Position numbers and translations under genes: made by a program. The notes beneath the pieces are model-generated. The model was given only the letters and a program-made list of their open reading frames with translations, was not told the DNA's origin and searched no databases. Positions 6,673 to 9,844 of a stretch of 9,844 nt of DNA are shown piece after piece (within the stretch, counting starts at the first letter, position 1; each line of letters begins with the position of its first letter). This DNA comes from Euryarchaeota archaeon UBA596 (lineage in GTDB: Archaea > Thermoplasmatota > Poseidoniia > Poseidoniales > Poseidoniaceae), in assembly GCA_002498205.1 (NCBI GenBank), contig DAGQ01000106.1:1006-10849 (forward strand). The letters run 5' to 3'.

Positions 6673-7290
6673 TTATTTATTTTTAAATCTCTTTAATCTA
6701 AAAGTTTCTTCACGTTCCATTTCTTCAAGTCTTAATTGAATGAAATCTCTTGCTTCTTCCATTTCTGGAATAACTTTGAATTCTAACGCATTTACTCTAC
6801 GTTTTGTTGATTCTATTTCAGCTAGTAAACGTTTTAATGTTGCTTCCATTTCAGCTGCTTTAACAATTTTTTCAATTAATTTCCCATAAGAATCAGCAGC
6901 TTCATCAATATAGGGGCTAGAACCGATCAATCCTATGCCTCTTTTTTCCATATCTACTCTAAGATTAATACCTTCTACTGATGGAACTACTACACCCATG
7001 ATATTACGCCTTTTTACGGTAACTTCGGGATGAGTTGAACTTGCTAATGCTGCACTTTTCACAGCCAAGCCACCTTCAACAGCACTTGCAAGATTTATTC
7101 TTTGTAGTGCAAGTTGATATGTTCCAGAAAGTTCTTGTTTTGCCTCTATCATTTCTGATAGCAATGTTCTGAATTCATGAAAAAGACCATCTCTTTTCAT
7201 TTTTAGTAACTTATATCCATTTTGAGTCTGCTTAATCCTTCTTTTCAGGTTTATTAATTCTGAACGAGTTGGTTTGATATCTAAAGCCAC
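6673..7290 (-). CDS. atpD: A-type ATP synthase subunit D (central stalk)
   Basis: Subunit D is the coiled-coil rotor shaft of the A1 motor, the counterpart of eukaryotic V-ATPase subunit D and of F-type gamma. It sits inside the A3B3 head and turns with subunit F. The 205 residues are normal length. The N-terminal helix begins ALDIKPTRSELINLKRRI, a family hallmark, and continues through LLKMKRDGLFHEF (28-40). A middle segment (about 95-125) contains GLIGSSPYID (120-129). The C-terminal helix (about 130-200) includes the conserved ESTKRRVNALEFKVIPEM (160-177). The start is a GTG at 7290, fixed by the GGTGA at 7295-7299 and by the conserved N-terminus. It follows atpB by 18 bases and is the last ATP synthase gene on this side. 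Confidence 0.96.
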   Translation of the reverse strand: MALDIKPTRSELINLKRRIKQTQNGYKLLKMKRDGLFHEFRTLLSEMIEAKQELSGTYQLALQRINLASAVEGGLAVKSAALASSTHPEVTVKRRNIMGVVVPSVEGINLRVDMEKRGIGLIGSSPYIDEAADSYGKLIEKIVKAAEMEATLKRLLAEIESTKRRVNALEFKVIPEMEEARDFIQLRLEEMEREETFRLKRFKNK

Positions 7291-7294
7291 TAAA

Positions 7295-7299
7295 TCACC
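7295..7299 (-). promoter_or_regulatory. Shine-Dalgarno site of atpD
   Basis: The minus strand reads GGTGA, four bases (TTTA) before the GTG start at 7290. The match and spacing support the non-ATG start. Confidence 0.8.
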
Positions 7300-7308
7300 T
7301 TTTTTTGA

Positions 7309-8688
7309 TTATTTTTTCTCTGTTGGATGATATTTATCAATCCATTTCTGATCTAACCTAACTAGATATTTTGTATTAATTGAAGATAATAATTCCCATG
7401 CTAAATCTAGAGTTCCTTCAATTGTACGATCTTCGTCCTTACTTTGCCTTAGGAATTTGTTTTCAAATAAATCCGCGAATTTTAACATTTGCAAATCACG
7501 TTCATTTAATGCATCTTCTCCCACAATTGCTACTAATCCTCTTAATTCTCTTCCTTGAGCATAAGCAGCATAAAGTTGATCTGAAACAGATTTATGATCT
7601 TCTCTTGTTTTACTTGGTCCAATACCCGCATTCATCAATCTTGATAAAGATGGCAGAACATTAATTGGAGGGTAAATTCCTTTTTGATGTAATTCACGAG
7701 AAATAACAATCTGTCCTTCTGTAATATATCCGGAAAGATCAGGAATAGGATGAGTAATATCATCTCCAGGCATTGTTAAAATTGGGAATTGTGTGATACT
7801 TCCTTCTTTTCCTTTAACAATTCCAGCACGTTCGTAAAGCATTGCTAAATCAGTATACATATATCCTGGATAACCACGCCTACCTGGAACTTCTTCTCTA
7901 GCAGCACCAATTTGTCTTAAAGATTCACAATAATTTGTCATATCAGTATAAATTACCAGTACGTGGTAATCATGTTCGAATGCTAGATATTCTGCAGCAG
8001 TAAGTGCTAATCTTGGAGTGATTAATCTTTCAACAGCAGGGTCATCAGCAAGATTAACGAATAATACCGCGTTTTCTAATGCTCCTGTTCTTTCTAAATC
8101 ATATCTAAAGAAGTTATATTCTTCAGCTGTAATTCCCATTGCACAGAATACAACTACGAAATCTTCATCGCTATCTTTTAATTTTGCTTGCCTTGCAATT
8201 TGTAGGGCAATATCATTATGAGGTAGTCCCGATGCACTAAAAATTGGTAGTTTTTGTCCTCTAACCAGTGAAGTACAAGAATCAATAGCGCTTATCCCAG
8301 TTTGAATAAACTCTTCAGGACTTCTTCTACTGTAAGGATTAATCGCTGCTCCAATAATATCTGCATTATGTTCTGCAACAATGTCTGGTCCACCATCTCT
8401 AGGTTTTCCAGCACCAGTTAGAATCCTTCCAACTAGGTCTTTACTTACTGGTAATTTGAAAACATCACCCATGAATCTAATCCCTGTATCTAAGTCTACT
8501 CCAGCAGTTCCTTCGAAAACCTGAACTACTACCATTTCATCACTTGTATCTAGAACTTGTCCATTTTTTGTACTTCCATCAGAAAGTCTTAGTGAAACAA
8601 TTTCACCGAAAGATACGGGTTCTGTCTTATTCAAGAACACTAGTGGTCCTTTAACGTCTGTAATTGTACGATATTCTTTTTCTGTCAT
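7309..8688 (-). CDS. atpB: A-type ATP synthase subunit B (non-catalytic head subunit)
   Basis: Subunit B alternates with subunit A in the A3B3 head of the archaeal ATP synthase and forms the regulatory nucleotide sites. The 459-residue protein has the N-terminal beta-barrel (YRTITDVKGPLVFLN, 6-20). In the central domain the P-loop position reads FSASGLPHNDIA (150-161), with no GKT/GKS, as is normal for B subunits. Also present are VNLADDPAVERLITPR (211-226), GRRGYPGYMYTDLA (269-282) and GSITQFPILTMPGDDITHP (296-314), all strong family marks. The frame is open further upstream to 8727, inside atpA, but the ATG at 8688 is chosen. It follows GAGGTG (8695-8700) by six bases, lies after the atpA stop, and gives the usual length. 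Spacing to atpA is 13 bases and to atpD 18 bases, so the three genes form one operon. Confidence 0.97.
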   Translation of the reverse strand: MTEKEYRTITDVKGPLVFLNKTEPVSFGEIVSLRLSDGSTKNGQVLDTSDEMVVVQVFEGTAGVDLDTGIRFMGDVFKLPVSKDLVGRILTGAGKPRDGGPDIVAEHNADIIGAAINPYSRRSPEEFIQTGISAIDSCTSLVRGQKLPIFSASGLPHNDIALQIARQAKLKDSDEDFVVVFCAMGITAEEYNFFRYDLERTGALENAVLFVNLADDPAVERLITPRLALTAAEYLAFEHDYHVLVIYTDMTNYCESLRQIGAAREEVPGRRGYPGYMYTDLAMLYERAGIVKGKEGSITQFPILTMPGDDITHPIPDLSGYITEGQIVISRELHQKGIYPPINVLPSLSRLMNAGIGPSKTREDHKSVSDQLYAAYAQGRELRGLVAIVGEDALNERDLQMLKFADLFENKFLRQSKDEDRTIEGTLDLAWELLSSINTKYLVRLDQKWIDKYHPTEKK

Positions 8689-8694
8689 TTTAAA

Positions 8695-8700
8695 CACCTC
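8695..8700 (-). promoter_or_regulatory. Shine-Dalgarno site of atpB
   Basis: The minus strand reads GAGGTG in the 13 bases between the atpA stop and the atpB ATG, six bases before that ATG. It decides for the start at 8688 over the longer open frame. Confidence 0.75.
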
Positions 8701-8701
8701 T

Positions 8702-9844
8702 TTAGTTTTCAGCCTCCACAGCATCATTAATTTCTTTTTTCATTTCATCCACTAAATTATCTATTTTTTCTAAATAACCGGATTCAAATCTAGCACGCAT
8801 CAAATTTGTACGGCTTTCCACATTCACAACATCTTCAAGTGCAGCACCTGCAGCAATTGCTTTCTTTGCCTCTGATTGGAAAGTTAAAATCGCCAAAGTC
8901 ATTTTGTACTGTTGTTCTAAAGATGAAAATGTATCTACATCGTGGAATGCATTTTGTTGTAAGAAATATTCTCTAATCATTCTAGCAACTTCAAGGGTTA
9001 ATTGTTGATCTATTGGAAGAGCATCAGAACCTACAAGTTGAACAATTTCTTGTAATTCTGATTCAACTTGTAGTAGACTTGAGATTTCAGTTCTAATTTC
9101 TGGGAAATCTTGTGCAATATTGTCTCTATACCACTGATCTAGTGAAGCAGGATACAAACTGTAAGAATTTAACCAATTAATTGAAGGAAAATGTCTTTGT
9201 CTTGCTAGACCTGCATCTAATCCCCAAAATACTTTAACAATTCTCAAAGTACCTTGTGAAACTGGTTCAGAAATATCACCACCTGGTGGAGATACAGCAC
9301 CAATTACCGTAACTGATCCATCATCTCCTGACATAGTTTCAACACGTCCTGCACGTTCATAGAATTCAGCAAGCCGACTTGATAAGTAAGCAGGATATCC
9401 TTCTTCACCTGGCATTTCTTCTAATCTAGATGAAATTTCACGCATAGCTTCAGCCCATCTACTTGTAGAGTCAGCCATTAAAGCAACATCATAACCCATA
9501 TCTCTGAAATATTCTGCAATTGTAATTCCCGTATATACGGATGCTTCACGTGCAGCTACAGGCATATTTGATGTATTTGCAATCATTACGGTACGGTTCA
9601 TTAGTGGTTTTTCTGTATTAGGGTCAATTAAGTGAGGGAATTCTGAAAGTACTTCAGTCATTTCATTTCCTCTTTCTCCGCATCCTATGTATACAACAAT
9701 TTGTGCATCTGACCATTTAGCTAATTGTTGTTGAGTTACAGTTTTTCCAGACCCGAATGGTCCAGGGATTCCTGATGTTCCACCTTTTGCAAGAGGGAAT
9801 AAGAAATCAAGAATTCTTTGACCTGTAATTAATGGAGTATCTGG
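8702..9844 (-). CDS. atpA: A-type ATP synthase subunit A (catalytic), C-terminal part (cut by window edge)
   Basis: Subunit A carries the catalytic nucleotide sites of the archaeal ATP synthase. The last 380 residues are present. Full-length homologues are about 580-590 residues, so roughly 200 (beta-barrel and the non-homologous insert region) lie beyond the window. Counting from the window edge, TPLITGQRILDFLFPLAKGG (3-22) leads to the Walker A loop GPFGSGKT (28-35). Then come CGERGNEMTEVL (55-66) with the catalytic-site glutamate region, MADSTSRWAEAMRE, GAVSPPGGDISEP and FWGLDAGLARQRHFPSINW, all diagnostic of the A subunit. The frame stays open to the window edge, so the ATG at 9661 is internal. 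No intein interrupts the P-loop, a frequent insertion site in archaeal atpA. It is the upstream gene of the atpA-atpB-atpD run; its promoter is outside the window. Confidence 0.97.
   Translation of the reverse strand, partial: PDTPLITGQRILDFLFPLAKGGTSGIPGPFGSGKTVTQQQLAKWSDAQIVVYIGCGERGNEMTEVLSEFPHLIDPNTEKPLMNRTVMIANTSNMPVAAREASVYTGITIAEYFRDMGYDVALMADSTSRWAEAMREISSRLEEMPGEEGYPAYLSSRLAEFYERAGRVETMSGDDGSVTVIGAVSPPGGDISEPVSQGTLRIVKVFWGLDAGLARQRHFPSINWLNSYSLYPASLDQWYRDNIAQDFPEIRTEISSLLQVESELQEIVQLVGSDALPIDQQLTLEVARMIREYFLQQNAFHDVDTFSSLEQQYKMTLAILTFQSEAKKAIAAGAALEDVVNVESRTNLMRARFESGYLEKIDNLVDEMKKEINDAVEAEN

Noticed and set aside
7380..7664. Open frame on the plus strand inside atpB, and a similar one at 8018-8221
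   Set aside because: Both are shadows of atpB codon bias, with no recognisable protein sequence or start signal.
8689..8727. Longer N-terminus for atpB, starting at 8727
   Set aside because: It lies partly inside atpA. The ATG at 8688 has a GAGGTG site and the family's normal N-terminus.
9661..9663. ATG at 9661 as the start of atpA
   Set aside because: The frame continues open to the window edge and includes the P-loop GPFGSGKT upstream of this ATG, so it is internal.
9720..9780. Possible intein at the atpA P-loop, a frequent site in archaea
   Set aside because: The coding sequence reads straight through GPFGSGKTVTQQQLAKW with no insertion.

Overview
The window is a compact, AT-rich piece of an archaeal chromosome. 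The A-type (archaeal/vacuolar) ATP synthase genes, an SMC protein, GGTGA-type Shine-Dalgarno sites placed about 4-7 bases before starts, TATA boxes instead of bacterial -35/-10 boxes, and a large N-glycosylation-sequon-rich surface protein all point to a euryarchaeon. The low GC, very short spacers and gene style best fit a marine planktonic lineage such as Marine Group II/III (Thermoplasmatota relatives). That lineage assignment is inference; the archaeal assignment is firm.

Layout. 1-455 (minus) is the 5' end of smc, cut by the window edge. 591-1511 (minus) is an unrecognised four-helix membrane protein ending in a four-cysteine zinc-knuckle-like motif. A 43-base divergent promoter region separates it from 1555-3165 (plus), nadB, L-aspartate oxidase. 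nadB runs tail-to-tail into 3155-4117 (minus), a ketopantoate reductase (panE), with an 11-base overlap of the 3' ends. panE is the second gene of a pair: its ATG shares a base with the stop (TAATG) of 4117-6618 (minus), an EGY/site-2-protease-like membrane protein. Upstream of that pair, on the same strand, lies the 3' part of the A-type ATP synthase operon in the order atpA (partial, 8702-9844), atpB (7309-8688), atpD (6673-7290).

How the genes work together. AtpA (catalytic), AtpB (regulatory, non-catalytic) and AtpD (central stalk) are three parts of the A1 rotary motor; the remaining subunits should lie beyond position 9844. NadB starts NAD synthesis from aspartate and PanE makes pantoate for coenzyme A, so the middle of the window carries two cofactor genes. 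SMC acts in chromosome organisation.

The most notable item is the 833-residue site-2-protease homologue. It keeps the family's N-terminal domain and membrane scaffold, but all three zinc ligands and the catalytic glutamate are substituted (Ala-Asn-Leu-Val-Gln where HExxH belongs, and Leu-Ala-Gly-Gly where LDGG belongs). It also carries a roughly 430-residue outside domain rich in sequons and paired cysteines. It reads as an intramembrane pseudoprotease of unknown role, translationally coupled to panE.
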